NCBI GenBank assembly: GCA_050699875.1
Contig: JBOHFX010000155.1
Coordinates: 7,183-71,182 of the forward strand
Source of the DNA: GCA-003244245 sp050699875
Lineage (GTDB): Bacteria; Actinomycetota; Actinomycetes; Mycobacteriales; Pseudonocardiaceae
Direction of reading: 5' to 3'
Length of the DNA stretch: 64,000 bases
Positions 17,113 through 26,476 of this stretch are shown one piece after another (position 1 is the first letter of the stretch; the number at the start of each line of letters is the position of its first letter). The position numbers and the translations under genes are program-made. Below the pieces are notes generated by a model. The model was given only the letters and a program-made list of their open reading frames with translations, made no database searches and had not been told where the DNA came from.

Positions 17113-18351
17113 CTAAGGAACCTCGCCAGGACCGAGAACCCGATTGATGATTAATCCTAGCGACGATACGTCCAGGTGAATTCCGCCAGCGGCGCCGACG
17201 ACGTCAAAATCAGATTTCGCCGTGATGCCGGGACAGCTCTGCACCATCAGCTGGCCGGGACCACCGGCGCTGGCGCGCCGAGCAAACAGCTTGGGTTTTG
17301 GCGAAAAACCCGCACTATTGATGACCGAGACGCCGGTTAAACTCAACGATGTCGAGTCACCGAGGTTGGCATGCCGCAAGAAGTTTGGCCCGGTAAGGGA
17401 GTTCATCAACAGCCATGCCCCACCGACCACGGTGAGCGAGCCGCCGGAATCTCGTATGTCGGCGATCAAAGCCGAGTTTTCCGACCCCCATCCGTTCACG
17501 GTGACTCGTGCAGTGCTCGACACCTCGATGTCTTTCTTGCATCCTCCGAAGTTGACGTTGAACATGGTATGACTGGCCGACGTCTTCACGCCCACGCCGC
17601 AGTTTGCAAAGATCGTGTTCTGGCATGATCCCCACACGGACTGGGTGTTGGGTAGCGCTAAGCCAACATTGAGGTCCCACATGTCGACGTCGTCGAGGAA
17701 CATCCGATCATTGTTTGCGTTCACTCCATCGTAGCGTATGCCGTTATCTGCGGCAGGAGTGCCTTCCGGTGTCGGTGGGCTGGTCCAAAACAATGAACCA
17801 AATCGACATTTCCGCACGTTGAGGTGCGCATTAATGCCGACCGATCCACCCCCCACTGAGAAGATGAGATCGGAAGGGCGCTTAGCCGGATCGGAGTTGC
17901 CCTGAAAGAAAATTCGCTCAAATGCGACATGCAGGCAGTCGACAAGCCGGATCATGGGAATTCCGGCGGGGCCGTCCCAGCGGAAGGTGCTGCCCCGACC
18001 CGGGCTGGCCGGATAGTTGACCGGGTTGCCTATTCCATGGCCGATGAAAGCCACGTTTCGATAAGCCACGTCGATGGTGGCTGTAAGTTTGTATGTGTAT
18101 GGGCCGAGTTCTACCGCGAAAGGAACGGTGCCCGCACTCCGGTGCACGCTGGCCAGCATCGTCTTGATCGCCTGGGTATCGTCCGCAACTCCGTCTCCCA
18201 CCGCTCCAAATGACAGCGGCGACAGCCGCTGCCCAGGAGGCGTCGGCGTTTGCTGGGCGGTCGGAGCCGCGGAGTGAAGGGCGTAGGCAGGGAGCGCGGC
18301 CAGTCCCAGAAACCCGCGGCGTCCTATTTTCGACACTGGAGACCTACTCAT
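17113..18351 (-). CDS. exported right-handed beta-helix (pectate-lyase-superfamily) protein with Tat signal
   Basis: 412 residues from the ATG at 18351 (the frame opens 9 codons earlier). The N-terminus has a twin-arginine signal, GRRGFLGLAALPAYAL, then a Pro/Gln-rich linker. LSFGAVGDGVADDTQAIKTML is the hallmark of the Pectate_lyase_3 beta-helix fold found in polysaccharide lyases, hydrolases and phage tailspikes. The rest is Asn/Gly/Ser-rich as expected for helix rungs. Substrate and catalytic residues cannot be named. Placed in the polysaccharide locus and oriented against it, it may trim or bind the exported glycan. Confidence 0.75.
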   Translation of the reverse strand: MSRSPVSKIGRRGFLGLAALPAYALHSAAPTAQQTPTPPGQRLSPLSFGAVGDGVADDTQAIKTMLASVHRSAGTVPFAVELGPYTYKLTATIDVAYRNVAFIGHGIGNPVNYPASPGRGSTFRWDGPAGIPMIRLVDCLHVAFERIFFQGNSDPAKRPSDLIFSVGGGSVGINAHLNVRKCRFGSLFWTSPPTPEGTPAADNGIRYDGVNANNDRMFLDDVDMWDLNVGLALPNTQSVWGSCQNTIFANCGVGVKTSASHTMFNVNFGGCKKDIEVSSTARVTVNGWGSENSALIADIRDSGGSLTVVGGAWLLMNSLTGPNFLRHANLGDSTSLSLTGVSVINSAGFSPKPKLFARRASAGGPGQLMVQSCPGITAKSDFDVVGAAGGIHLDVSSLGLIINRVLGPGEVP

Positions 18352-18761
18352 CCCCGCCCGCCCTCGCGGAGTCGGCATGTCCAGCGGCCTCTCGTCTGAT
18401 ACAAGCTGGCAAGCAAACTAGGCCGGACGTGGTCTGCGGTCATCTCATGCTCGGTCATCGCGGTCTCCGACATTACCAATGAAGCAGCCGTTACAGTCTG
18501 TGTTAGGTCAAGGCGGTCAAGGGAGGGTGCTCCACCATTTGGCGGTACCTGTCCGGCGTGAAACCCGTGTTAGTCTGACCTTATGTTACATAGTTCCGGA
18601 CCATCATGCAGACGGGTGTAACGGTATGGTGGACTCACCGATAAGCCTCCGAGAGGCCGCCGCCGGCCACCGCAACCGCTACGGTCGCGGACGTTGGACG
18701 CCCCGACCTCGACCCGGGAGGCCGCCGGTAAGGCGCGCTTTGCAGCACAGGGGCGCATTCA
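18352..18761. promoter_or_regulatory. divergent intergenic region with TGTAACGG motif
   Basis: A 410-bp region between divergently transcribed genes, so it must hold promoters for both. A TGTAACGG motif lies at 18617-18624, shared with other leaders in the cluster (14313, 15165 and variants at 24532 and near 27940). No convincing -35/-10 pair is identifiable, and no coding frame is supported. Confidence 0.4.
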
Positions 18762-20012
18762 GTGAAGATCGGGATTCTCACTCAGTGGTACTCGCCCGAA
18801 CGAGTGCCCTATCCGCCATCCATCGCGGCGCAGCTGTCGCAGCGAGGACACGACGTCAAAGTCTTAACCGGCTTCCCCAACTATCCCACCGGCAAGATCT
18901 TCGCTGGTTACCGCCAGCGATGGTGTCTCCGGGAGTGCGACGGGCCCGTCCAGGTGCGTCGGGTTCCGCTATATCCGAGCCACGACGCCAACGGGATCAA
19001 GAGAGCAGTCAACTTCCTGAGCTTCGCGGCCACATCGACCGCCGCTGTCGGCTTTCTCAACGACTGCGACGTCGTCTACGTCTACGCCACCCCCATGACG
19101 GCTGCTGCCGCGGCTGCCGCCGGCCAAGCGCTACGTGGCCGTCCGTATGTCTTGCACATTCAGGATCTGTGGCCCGATTCGGTATTGGAATCCGGGATGG
19201 CCGGCAGGAGCGTTGTGCGCTACCTACTGGCCAGCACTCTCAGCGGAGCTCTTCGCTACCTCTACCGGCAAGCTGCCCACCTGATCGCCATCGCGCCGAG
19301 CATGAAGGAGACCCTCGCGGACCGGGGTGTTCCGGCTGACAAAGTTTCCGTCGTGTACAACTGGAGTGCAGATGAAGGTCCGGAACAGTTGACCTTCGAC
19401 CCGGCGGTGCGCGCCAAGCTCGGCCGACCCGGTCGGACACTTGCCGTATTCGCTGGCAACGTCGGTCAGATGCAGGATGTGCAGACCGTCGTGCGGGCAG
19501 CTGTGCTATGCCAGGATAGCTCGCCGCTCGATGTGGCAATCGTGGGATCAGGTACTGCGGCTACCGCGGTGCGGCTGCTTGCCGCCGAGCTGTGTGCCAC
19601 GAATATACGGTTCTTCGACCGGGTTGACAGCGCTGAAATGCCGTCCATCTATGCGGCGTCGGACTACCAGCTGGTGACGCTTAAGGACCGGCCAGTGTTC
19701 CGGGGAACGATCCCCTCCAAGCTAGGGGCCGCCTTGTCGGCTGGCTGCCCGGTCATCACCACAGTTTCCGGCGACGTCGCCAAGATGTGCGCTGATGGAG
19801 GCTTCGGATTCTTCTGTGAGCCGGAGAGCCCGAAAGCACTCGCCAATATTTTCCGAATCGCCTGCGCGGAAGACGAGTCAGCTCGCCGGCAGAAGCGGCG
19901 AGCGGCGCGAGACTACTACCGGATGAACATGTCCATGGCTGCAGGGATAGAACGCCTTGAAGTGGTCCTGGCCGACGCTGCCTACTCGGTGATTTCAAGG
20001 GAGCGGAGATGA
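18762..20012 (+). CDS. GT4 glycosyltransferase, WbuB-like
   Basis: 416 residues with a GT-B fold. The N-terminal domain begins MKIGILTQWYSPERVPYP and carries LTGFPNYPTGKI and HIQDLWPDSV, which characterise WbuB-type (N-acetyl-fucosamine) transferases. The C-terminal GT4 domain shows FAGNVGQMQDVQTVV near residue 228, and IPSKLGAALSAGCPVI with the donor-site region near 315. It would add an amino-deoxy sugar in the cytoplasm to the lipid-linked chain. This fits the 4,6-dehydratase encoded upstream, which is the first step to FucNAc/QuiNAc-type sugars. GTG start at 18762. Donor identity is inference. Confidence 0.86.
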   Translation: MKIGILTQWYSPERVPYPPSIAAQLSQRGHDVKVLTGFPNYPTGKIFAGYRQRWCLRECDGPVQVRRVPLYPSHDANGIKRAVNFLSFAATSTAAVGFLNDCDVVYVYATPMTAAAAAAAGQALRGRPYVLHIQDLWPDSVLESGMAGRSVVRYLLASTLSGALRYLYRQAAHLIAIAPSMKETLADRGVPADKVSVVYNWSADEGPEQLTFDPAVRAKLGRPGRTLAVFAGNVGQMQDVQTVVRAAVLCQDSSPLDVAIVGSGTAATAVRLLAAELCATNIRFFDRVDSAEMPSIYAASDYQLVTLKDRPVFRGTIPSKLGAALSAGCPVITTVSGDVAKMCADGGFGFFCEPESPKALANIFRIACAEDESARRQKRRAARDYYRMNMSMAAGIERLEVVLADAAYSVISRERR

Positions 20013-20151
20013 TGACGCCTTAATGATGTCGTTGGTCGACCTCCTCGGGGCGCACTCAACGCGATAGGAGTGGCACCGACGGGTGCGGTGGCCTCATTAA
20101 GTTGGTCACGGGATCTGTCAGAAAAGTGATTAAAGAAAGGGGCCACAGCCC

Positions 20152-21072
20152 ATGAAAATCCTGGTGACCGGTGGACTCGGAGCGGTCGGCGTGCCGCTCA
20201 CCAAGGAGCTGCGACGCCGTGGCCATGAAGTGTGGGTCTGCGACGTACTCCATGCCGAAGGGCCGCAATATATCCGCTGTGACATCGGCGAATACCGAGA
20301 AGTCAGGAACGTGATCAACCAGGTCGATCCGGAATTCGTCTATCACCTGGCCGCAGAGTTCGGCCGCTGGAACGGAGAAGCGTATTACGAGCGGCTCTGT
20401 CGGGCAAACATCATCGGGACAAAACATATCCTTCGAATGCAAGAAGAGCGGGGGTTTCGGCAGCTGTTCACAAGCAGTTCAGAGGTGTACGGCGACTGGG
20501 ATGGCGTCATGGAGGAAGAAGTGCTAAGCCAATATCCAGTCCGCCAAATGAATGACTACGCCATCACCAAATGGGTGAACGAGCAGCAAATCATGAATTC
20601 TGCCGACCGGTTCGGGACTGAGACGGTCCGCGTTAGACTCTTCAATACATATGGCCCCGGGGAGCACTACTGCGAGTACCGCAGTGTGATCTGCCGATTC
20701 ATCTATTGTGCATTGCATGACTTACCCTACACGGTTTACCTGAACCATCATCGCACCTCGTCCTATATCGATGATACGGCCCGCTCTCTCGCGAACGCTT
20801 GCGACCCCCATCGCTTCAAGGCTGGTGAGGTCTATAACATCTCCGGCCACGAGTACCACGATATCAAAAGTCTTTCCGACATGATTCTGCAGTACTTGGG
20901 AAAAGCGGATCGGCTTGTGCGTTACGAGGACATCGAGCAGCACAATACAAGAGACAAGAAGGCAACCTCAGCGAAGGCCATCCGCGACCTCGATCATCAC
21001 AGCACCGTACCTCTTGCGGTCGGCATCCCCCGGACAATTGAGTGGCAGAAGGAGACTTATGCTCGTGGCTGA
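20152..21072 (+). CDS. NAD-dependent sugar epimerase/dehydratase (extended SDR)
   Basis: 306 residues. The Rossmann TGGLGAVGVPLTKEL is at residue 7, HLAAEFG near 62, SSSEVYGDW near 103, and the catalytic Tyr-Lys pair is in YAITKW near 128. Downstream NTYGPGEHY and SSYIDDTAR are typical of the GalE/RmlB/ArnA-like branch that modifies nucleotide sugars. The reaction is not certain (epimerase or dehydratase). The ribosome site AAAGAAAGGGG precedes the ATG at 20152. The gene overlaps the WecC gene by 14 bp and forms an operon with the wecC and wecB homologues. Codon use here is less GC-biased than in loci A and C, hinting at transfer. Confidence 0.85.
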   Translation: MKILVTGGLGAVGVPLTKELRRRGHEVWVCDVLHAEGPQYIRCDIGEYREVRNVINQVDPEFVYHLAAEFGRWNGEAYYERLCRANIIGTKHILRMQEERGFRQLFTSSSEVYGDWDGVMEEEVLSQYPVRQMNDYAITKWVNEQQIMNSADRFGTETVRVRLFNTYGPGEHYCEYRSVICRFIYCALHDLPYTVYLNHHRTSSYIDDTARSLANACDPHRFKAGEVYNISGHEYHDIKSLSDMILQYLGKADRLVRYEDIEQHNTRDKKATSAKAIRDLDHHSTVPLAVGIPRTIEWQKETYARG

Positions 21073-22348
21073 CCAAAGTAACCTCTCGGTAGTTGTGATC
21101 GGCACCGGCTACGTCGGCCTGCCCGCCGCCCTGCTATTAGCTCGTGCGGGCCACCAAGTGGTTGGCGTCGACATCAATGAGAATGTGGTCCGAGCACTGA
21201 ATCAGGGCATCTTGCACATCAAAGAAGCCGACCTACAACAACTCATGGAGGATCCCACCGTACGGCGGAACTTGACCGCTCAGACAACACCCTGCCCGGC
21301 CGACGTGTTTCTCATCGCCGTACCGAGCCCGCTCGATCAACTCAAGAAAATCGCTGAGCTGAACTACGTACGCCAGGCCGCGTTCTCCATCGTGCCGCAT
21401 CTCAGACCTGGCAACCTCGTGATCCTCGAATCGACCGTTCCGCCACTCACCTGTCGCACATGCGTTACGCCAATTCTCGAGCAGAGCGGCCTCAAGGTGG
21501 GGGTTGACCTCTTTCTCGCGCACTGCCCCGAACGTATCCTGCCAGGTGATGTATTCGAGGAGATCATCCACAATGATCGGGTTATCGGTGCCGCCGATCA
21601 AGTATCCCGGGATTTCGCGTACCGAGTGTACGCTAGCTTCGTCCAAGGAGAGTTATTCCAGACTGACGATGTGACCGCTGAACTATGCAAGTTGATGGAG
21701 AACACGTATCGGGACGTCAACATTGCCCTAGCCAACGAGTTCGCGGCGCTAGCCGAGGATCTCCACATCGACGCGCTCGAGGCCATCTCACTAGCCAACC
21801 GGCATCCGCGTGTGAACATCTTGAAACCTGGAATCGGCGTCGGGGGGCATTGCATCCCGATCGACCCATGGTTCATTAAAGAAGTGAGTCCAGCGAATTC
21901 TCGATTGATCTTTACGTCTCGGCTCGTCAACGACGAGATGCCAGACAAGATTGCGGCAAAGATCCGACGTGCGGTCCGCGGGGTACGCGAGCCCAAAATC
22001 GTGGCAGTCGGCGCTGCGTATAAGCCGAATATTGAGGACATTCGGGAAAGTCCTGCCCTTAAGATCGTGAATCTGCTACGCGAAGACGGCTACCACGTTG
22101 ACCATCTGGATCCGCTCGTCCCAGGCATGCAGTACACGACGTTGTCCGAACCCTGCCGGGACGCTGACTGCCTTGCCGTACTGGTCGAGCATGACGTCGT
22201 ACGAGATGAAATCCGGACGCGAGGGGACTTGATCCGGCGGACGATGCGCACACCTACGGTCCTACGATTTTTCACTGAAGATAAAACGGGGACGAGAGTT
22301 ACTCCCGCCACGTCTCCGTCGTCCGACATCACGGAGATGGCGGTGTGA
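21059..22348 (+). CDS. wecC: UDP-N-acetyl-D-mannosamine dehydrogenase (WecC family)
   Basis: 429 residues. VVVIGTGYVGLPAALLLARAGH is the NAD site, ESTVPPLT and the CPERILPGD segment identify the UDP-ManNAc/UDP-GlcNAc dehydrogenase branch, and GIGVGGHCIPIDPWF carries the catalytic Cys. It oxidises C6 twice to a uronic acid in the cytoplasm. The adjacent WecB homologue provides UDP-ManNAc, so the product is probably UDP-ManNAcA. The ATG at 21059 follows GAAGGAGA and overlaps the previous gene. An upstream extension of the frame is ignored. The 3' end overlaps wecB (GTGA). Confidence 0.92.
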   Translation: MLVADQSNLSVVVIGTGYVGLPAALLLARAGHQVVGVDINENVVRALNQGILHIKEADLQQLMEDPTVRRNLTAQTTPCPADVFLIAVPSPLDQLKKIAELNYVRQAAFSIVPHLRPGNLVILESTVPPLTCRTCVTPILEQSGLKVGVDLFLAHCPERILPGDVFEEIIHNDRVIGAADQVSRDFAYRVYASFVQGELFQTDDVTAELCKLMENTYRDVNIALANEFAALAEDLHIDALEAISLANRHPRVNILKPGIGVGGHCIPIDPWFIKEVSPANSRLIFTSRLVNDEMPDKIAAKIRRAVRGVREPKIVAVGAAYKPNIEDIRESPALKIVNLLREDGYHVDHLDPLVPGMQYTTLSEPCRDADCLAVLVEHDVVRDEIRTRGDLIRRTMRTPTVLRFFTEDKTGTRVTPATSPSSDITEMAV

Positions 22349-23520
22349 GCCAGGTGGATGGCTATTCTTACCGCCTACCCCCTAGCCAGATGCGGGTTCT
22401 TAGCGTGTTCGGGACACGTCCCGAGGCGATCAAGATGGCGCCGGTGCTGCACGCGCTCGCCGCACAAAAAGATCGAATTGAATCACGCGTCTGCGTCACT
22501 GCCCAACATCGCCAGATGCTCGATCAGGTCCTCGCTTTATTCGCCATCAATCCAGACATCGACTTGGATCTCATGCAGCCTGGCCAGACCCTCGACGGCC
22601 TGACTGCGCGGGTCGTCGTGAGCATGACCGACGTGCTGGAGCGCGAACGGCCCGACTGCGTGCTCATCCAGGGAGACACCACTACAGTGATGGCTACGGC
22701 GTTGGCAGCCTTTTACCAGAAGATACCGATTGGACACGTGGAAGCCGGGTTGCGCACATACAAGCGGTATAGCCCGTTTCCGGAAGAGATCAACCGGCGA
22801 GTCGTGTCGACCGTGGCTGACGTCCACTTCGCACCGACCCAGACCGCGGTCGACGCCCTGCGGGCCGAGCATGTGCCCGAGGCCCAAATAGTGCTGACCG
22901 GCAACACGGTGGTGGATGCCCTGCTCTGGACAGCGGCTTGTCGCCCATCGCAGGGGACCCGTCAGCTCTTGAGGCAAATCCAGTCGAACAGTTCTGCGGA
23001 CATGGCAATTGTGCTCGTGACGTGCCATCGTCGTGAAAATTTCGGCGCGCCGTTCGAGGCATTGTGCCGAGGCCTCCGACTCCTCGCCGATCGGAATCCA
23101 CAAGTGCAGCTCGTTTATCCAGTTCACCCCAATCCGAACGTTCGCGGACCGGTCGAGCGGCTACTCACAGCCCACCCGCGAATCCACCTCCTCGATCCCC
23201 TCGCCTACGAGCCGTTCGTGCATTTGATGCGTGAGTCAACAATTATCATTACCGACTCGGGCGGCGTGCAAGAGGAGGCTCCGGTACTGGGCAAGCCAGT
23301 TCTCGTCGTCCGCGAAGACACAGAACGACCGGAGGCTGTCGAAGCCAACGTTGTTAAGGTTATAGGTACCTCCGCCGAGTGCATCGTAGCGGAGGCTGAA
23401 CTATTGCTTGGTGATTCAGCGGCATACTCAGCAATGGCGCGTGGCATCAGTCCTTACGGCGATGGTAAAGCGGCTCCCCGCATCGTTGAGGCTCTACTGT
23501 CCCGATATTGCCACCCGTGA
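22345..23520 (+). CDS. wecB: UDP-N-acetylglucosamine 2-epimerase (non-hydrolysing)
   Basis: 391 residues, a GT-B-like epimerase. MRVLSVFGTRPEAIKMAPV lies near residue 16, VTAQHRQMLDQVL near 50, IQGDTTT near 107, the HVEAGLRT motif near 131, and the C-terminal TDSGGVQEEAPVLGKPVLVVREDTERPE catalytic region near 310. It interconverts UDP-GlcNAc and UDP-ManNAc. The GTG at 22345 overlaps the wecC stop by 4 bp. An ATG at 22390 directly before the conserved domain is the alternative start. With wecC it supplies ManNAcA, a common capsular acidic sugar. Confidence 0.95.
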   Translation: MSQVDGYSYRLPPSQMRVLSVFGTRPEAIKMAPVLHALAAQKDRIESRVCVTAQHRQMLDQVLALFAINPDIDLDLMQPGQTLDGLTARVVVSMTDVLERERPDCVLIQGDTTTVMATALAAFYQKIPIGHVEAGLRTYKRYSPFPEEINRRVVSTVADVHFAPTQTAVDALRAEHVPEAQIVLTGNTVVDALLWTAACRPSQGTRQLLRQIQSNSSADMAIVLVTCHRRENFGAPFEALCRGLRLLADRNPQVQLVYPVHPNPNVRGPVERLLTAHPRIHLLDPLAYEPFVHLMRESTIIITDSGGVQEEAPVLGKPVLVVREDTERPEAVEANVVKVIGTSAECIVAEAELLLGDSAAYSAMARGISPYGDGKAAPRIVEALLSRYCHP

Positions 23521-23530
23521 AGTGATGTGA

Positions 23531-24331
23531 ATGACACCGGATGACGCAATCCAGCTTGTTCAGAACAAGTTCCCGTTCGAAAAGTACATGAACGCTGCGA
23601 GGGACAGCGCGCACCGCAACATCGCGGAGACGGTCTTGCGGTGCTTGCAGGCGGGCGACAGGGTATTGGACTTCGGATCAGGCCCCTGCGACAAAACTGC
23701 TGTGGTTTCGTTGCTCGGATTCGAATGTTCCGCCTATGACGATCTACAAGACGGATGGCACGGTGTAGAGAATACCAGGGACATGATCGTGGCTTTTGCC
23801 GAGGAGTTCGACATAGATTTTCACCTCAAGTGCGGCGATCACTTCCCATTCGAGAAGGGCTCGTTCGACATGGTTATGATGCACGATGTCCTTGAACATC
23901 TACATGATTCTCCGCGGGACCTCCTGATCGACTTGCTGGAGCTCGTAAAGCCGGGAGGTTACTTCTTCGCCACCGTGCCGAACGCGGTAAACATCAGGAA
24001 GCGAATTCGCGTGATGTTCGGTAAGACGAACCTTCCCCCTTTTGGGCAATACTATTGGTATCCGGGCCCTTGGAGGGGGCATGTACGCGAGTACACAAAA
24101 GACGACCTCACGCAGCTTGCCGAGTATCTCGAGTTGGAAGTGGTGGAGTTGCGCGGCTGCCACCACATGCTCCATAAGGTGCCAATGATTGTCAGGCCGG
24201 CTTACGTTGGTCTGAGCGCCATTTTCACCGGCTGGAGAGATTCTTGGCTGCTCCTGGCCAAAAAGAGGCCGCACTGGGCGCCGAGAAGAGCTTGTCCAAC
24301 GATGAGCTACCGGAATTCTAACGACGCTTGA
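23531..24331 (+). CDS. class I SAM-dependent methyltransferase
   Basis: 266 residues. Motif I is VLDFGSGPCDKTAV near residue 45. FDMVMMHDVLEHLHD near 117 is motif II, and LVKPGGYFFATVPN near 143 is motif III, the Methyltransf_11/23 pattern. A hydrophobic C-terminal part with YVGLSAIFTGW could contact membrane or lipid substrate. It starts 10 bp after wecB, so it belongs to the same operon and probably O-methylates a sugar or a capping residue of the glycan. The substrate is unknown. Confidence 0.83.
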   Translation: MTPDDAIQLVQNKFPFEKYMNAARDSAHRNIAETVLRCLQAGDRVLDFGSGPCDKTAVVSLLGFECSAYDDLQDGWHGVENTRDMIVAFAEEFDIDFHLKCGDHFPFEKGSFDMVMMHDVLEHLHDSPRDLLIDLLELVKPGGYFFATVPNAVNIRKRIRVMFGKTNLPPFGQYYWYPGPWRGHVREYTKDDLTQLAEYLELEVVELRGCHHMLHKVPMIVRPAYVGLSAIFTGWRDSWLLLAKKRPHWAPRRACPTMSYRNSNDA

Positions 24332-24592
24332 CGCTATTATGCAGGAAGCTGTTGCGAATTGTTGATCCCCATGGAGGTGTAATCATATTTTGGATTCTTC
24401 TGTGGGGGGCTATCGCACTTAGTCTTCGGCGTCACAATAGAGTCGCAGAAATGCTGTTGCTGCTTCGGGAGGGGCGAGGCCGCACCGGTTACCCTCGTGG
24501 CTGGGCCGTCGGGGTGAATAATGCCCCTGGCTGTAACGAAACGCGCTTATTCTTCGCTGTAACCACTAAGAGCGAGGCGAGGAGGCTCACCT
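24332..24592. promoter_or_regulatory. leader of the first Wzz-like gene
   Basis: A 261-bp interval. From GTGAATAA at about 24514 to the ATG at 24593 it resembles the leader of the paralogous gene (27921 to 28005). Both share the order GAATAA, CCTG(G/A)CTGTA(A/G)CG and a purine-rich GGAGG ribosome site. This shows that the duplication included upstream DNA. A 92-codon frame spanning it (24328-24606) has no domain and is not called. Confidence 0.5.
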
Positions 24593-26047
24593 ATGACTCT
24601 ACGTGAGTACTTGCAAGCGCTTAAGAGCTGGCTTCTGGCCGCAGGACTGGTCCTGGGCTTGCTGTGTGCCGCAGCATTCACCTTCCTGTCCACCCCTAAT
24701 TATGCCTCGAACACCACACTGTTCATCTCGACCCAGGGACTGCAAAACGACGCCAGCAAAGCCTACCAGGGCAATCAGCTATCGACGAAAAGGGTGAAGA
24801 CCTATACCGAGCTGATCGAGGGCGATCTCATCCGAAGCCGAGTCAGCAATCGGTTGCACACAGCGATCACGCCTGGACAAATTGTTGCTATCGCACAGCC
24901 CCAGACGGTGCTAATCACAACAACCGTTACGGACGCGTCGCCCTACCGCGCACAACAGATTGCGAACGCGGTGGGCGTAGAGTTCGTCGCGCTCGTCGCA
25001 CAGCTGGAAAAGCCCATCGACAACGTTGCGGCTCCTCCCACTGCCACCGCCCAGGTGGTTCAGCCTGCAAAGTTGCCATCGCGGCCGATCTGGCCCCGAC
25101 CGGCGTGGAACCTAGTGGTGGGTGCGGTCCTGGGCCTCTTACTCGGCTACGCGATCGCATTGTTTCGTCACGTGCTGAGCATTCCGCGGCCGGTTGAGCA
25201 ACAATGGGAGGCCATCGATTCACGGCTGGTTGACAGCGGCAGATCCACCTCTGCTCACATCCCAGTTCCGCAGCGCTCGCCCGGTCGGCGAGTGGTCGCC
25301 ACGTCTGCTGCCGGCGTCACTGGGCGGGATCTGACCGCCCGGCGGTTGAAGGTCAAGTTTGAGAAGCTATGGTGGGATGGGGCTAGTCTGCCGCGGGGGA
25401 ATCGAGTTTCCGTGCTCTGGCTCCTTGCCCTTGTTCTCATCGGGGGGGCGGTGAACGTGCCATTTGTGACCCCCTACCGCGGCGCTATTCCGCCGACGGA
25501 TGCAGGAACCTCGGTGCCTGAGACCTCGGGAACCGACACGCAGGCGCCTGTGGCGCCGATCCCGGCGAACGCCGGAAGTGACAACGCCGAAAGCTCGAGG
25601 AGGAGTCGAGCCGATCAGACGGTACCCGTCGCAACACTGGCGAATGGCGCCAGCGTCGTGGCGGCGGCGCAGCAGCAGGCGGCCGCGCAGCAGCAGGCAG
25701 CCGCGCAGCAGCAGGCAGCCGCGCAGCAGGCAGCCGCGCAGCAGCAGGCACGGGCGCAGCAGCAGGCGGCGGCGCAGCAGCAGATATCCGCGCAGCAACA
25801 GACATCCCAAGGCGGTAACCCCACTGTGCCTCCCATCACGATCCGGCGCCGCACCAGGACCTTGCCTCCCATTACCCCGCCTTTTGGCGGCAGCGCTACG
25901 ACACACTCCGGCCGCGGTAGCAACGAAACTAGCTCTGGTCACCGTGGGGCTCCGGCGCCCCCCACGGTGGCGGTACCGATGCCTCGCCCGGGCAGCCTCT
26001 CCGGTACTGCCTTGGGTGGCGCTGGTCCTCCGCCCCGACGTTCCTAG
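24593..26047 (+). CDS. Wzz/YveK-like chain-length protein with extra TM and AQQQ-repeat extracytoplasmic tail
   Basis: 484 residues. Residues 1-200 are a polysaccharide co-polymerase: TM1 at about 15-35, Wzz-domain segment ASNTTLFISTQGLQNDASK, and TM2 near 172-195 (LVVGAVLGLLLGYAIALF). A further cytoplasmic region of about 85 residues leads to a third TM near 280-300, then a low-complexity Ala/Gln tract (about residues 357-405) and a Pro/Thr-rich tail. Such a C-terminal addition is unusual for the family. It could span the cell wall. The ATG follows GGAGG with good spacing. It is paralogous to the protein at 27.9 kb through the first 200 residues. Confidence 0.8.
   Translation: MTLREYLQALKSWLLAAGLVLGLLCAAAFTFLSTPNYASNTTLFISTQGLQNDASKAYQGNQLSTKRVKTYTELIEGDLIRSRVSNRLHTAITPGQIVAIAQPQTVLITTTVTDASPYRAQQIANAVGVEFVALVAQLEKPIDNVAAPPTATAQVVQPAKLPSRPIWPRPAWNLVVGAVLGLLLGYAIALFRHVLSIPRPVEQQWEAIDSRLVDSGRSTSAHIPVPQRSPGRRVVATSAAGVTGRDLTARRLKVKFEKLWWDGASLPRGNRVSVLWLLALVLIGGAVNVPFVTPYRGAIPPTDAGTSVPETSGTDTQAPVAPIPANAGSDNAESSRRSRADQTVPVATLANGASVVAAAQQQAAAQQQAAAQQQAAAQQAAAQQQARAQQQAAAQQQISAQQQTSQGGNPTVPPITIRRRTRTLPPITPPFGGSATTHSGRGSNETSSGHRGAPAPPTVAVPMPRPGSLSGTALGGAGPPPRRS
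25664..25803 (+). repeat. GCAGCAGCAGGC-type in-frame repeat encoding AAQQQ units
   Basis: Imperfect tandem repeats of a 12-15 nt unit (GCGCAGCAGCAGGCAGCC and variants), about nine copies, encode (A)AAQQQ. The repeat number could change by slippage without frameshift when multiples of three are gained or lost, altering length of the extracytoplasmic linker. Confidence 0.85.
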
Positions 26048-26476
26048 GAACGTTAAGTAAAGGCAATCGACCGCCGTGGGGCTGCCGAGCAAGATCACTG
26101 AACCTACCTGGGCACGGCACGTGAAGCTAGATGAGGTGGAACTGTGCGCCGTGTCACTCGGCGCGGTACCGGATCAGAGCCCGCCGTTCCGAGTCGTTGC
26201 GCAGAAACCGGAAAGCGTCGGGCTAGACGCCGCCTACCGTCGGCTGAATCCTTTCGCGAGCAAGGCGGTGGCCGTCAGACTCAAGTGGTCGACGATGTCG
26301 CCTGCTGGACACGCCGATCAACTGGCCTTCGACCTCGACCGACTGCGTGCGGCGTCCGTCGCTTACCGACCATGGCCGCCGGGAGCCCGAGCGGACAATC
26401 CAGAACCGTTCAGACCCGCAGCTTGTCAGTCCGGTGACGGGGAATTGCAACGACAAAGCCCCGTGCTCGTTAGTCT
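26048..26476. other. interval without a convincing gene
   Basis: About 430 bp. A frame opening with GTG at 26076 runs to 26480 (134 codons) and three others overlap it, but none shows a domain, membrane segment or good ribosome site. It probably contains the promoter for the PAP2 gene. Nothing more can be supported. Confidence 0.4.

Noticed and set aside
24328..24606. 92-codon frame between methyltransferase and Wzz-like gene
   Set aside because: Runs through the conserved leader and ribosome site of the next gene, so probably not translated.
25664..25803. Short regular repeats suggesting a CRISPR array
   Set aside because: Repeats are contiguous and in frame inside a coding sequence with no unique spacers.
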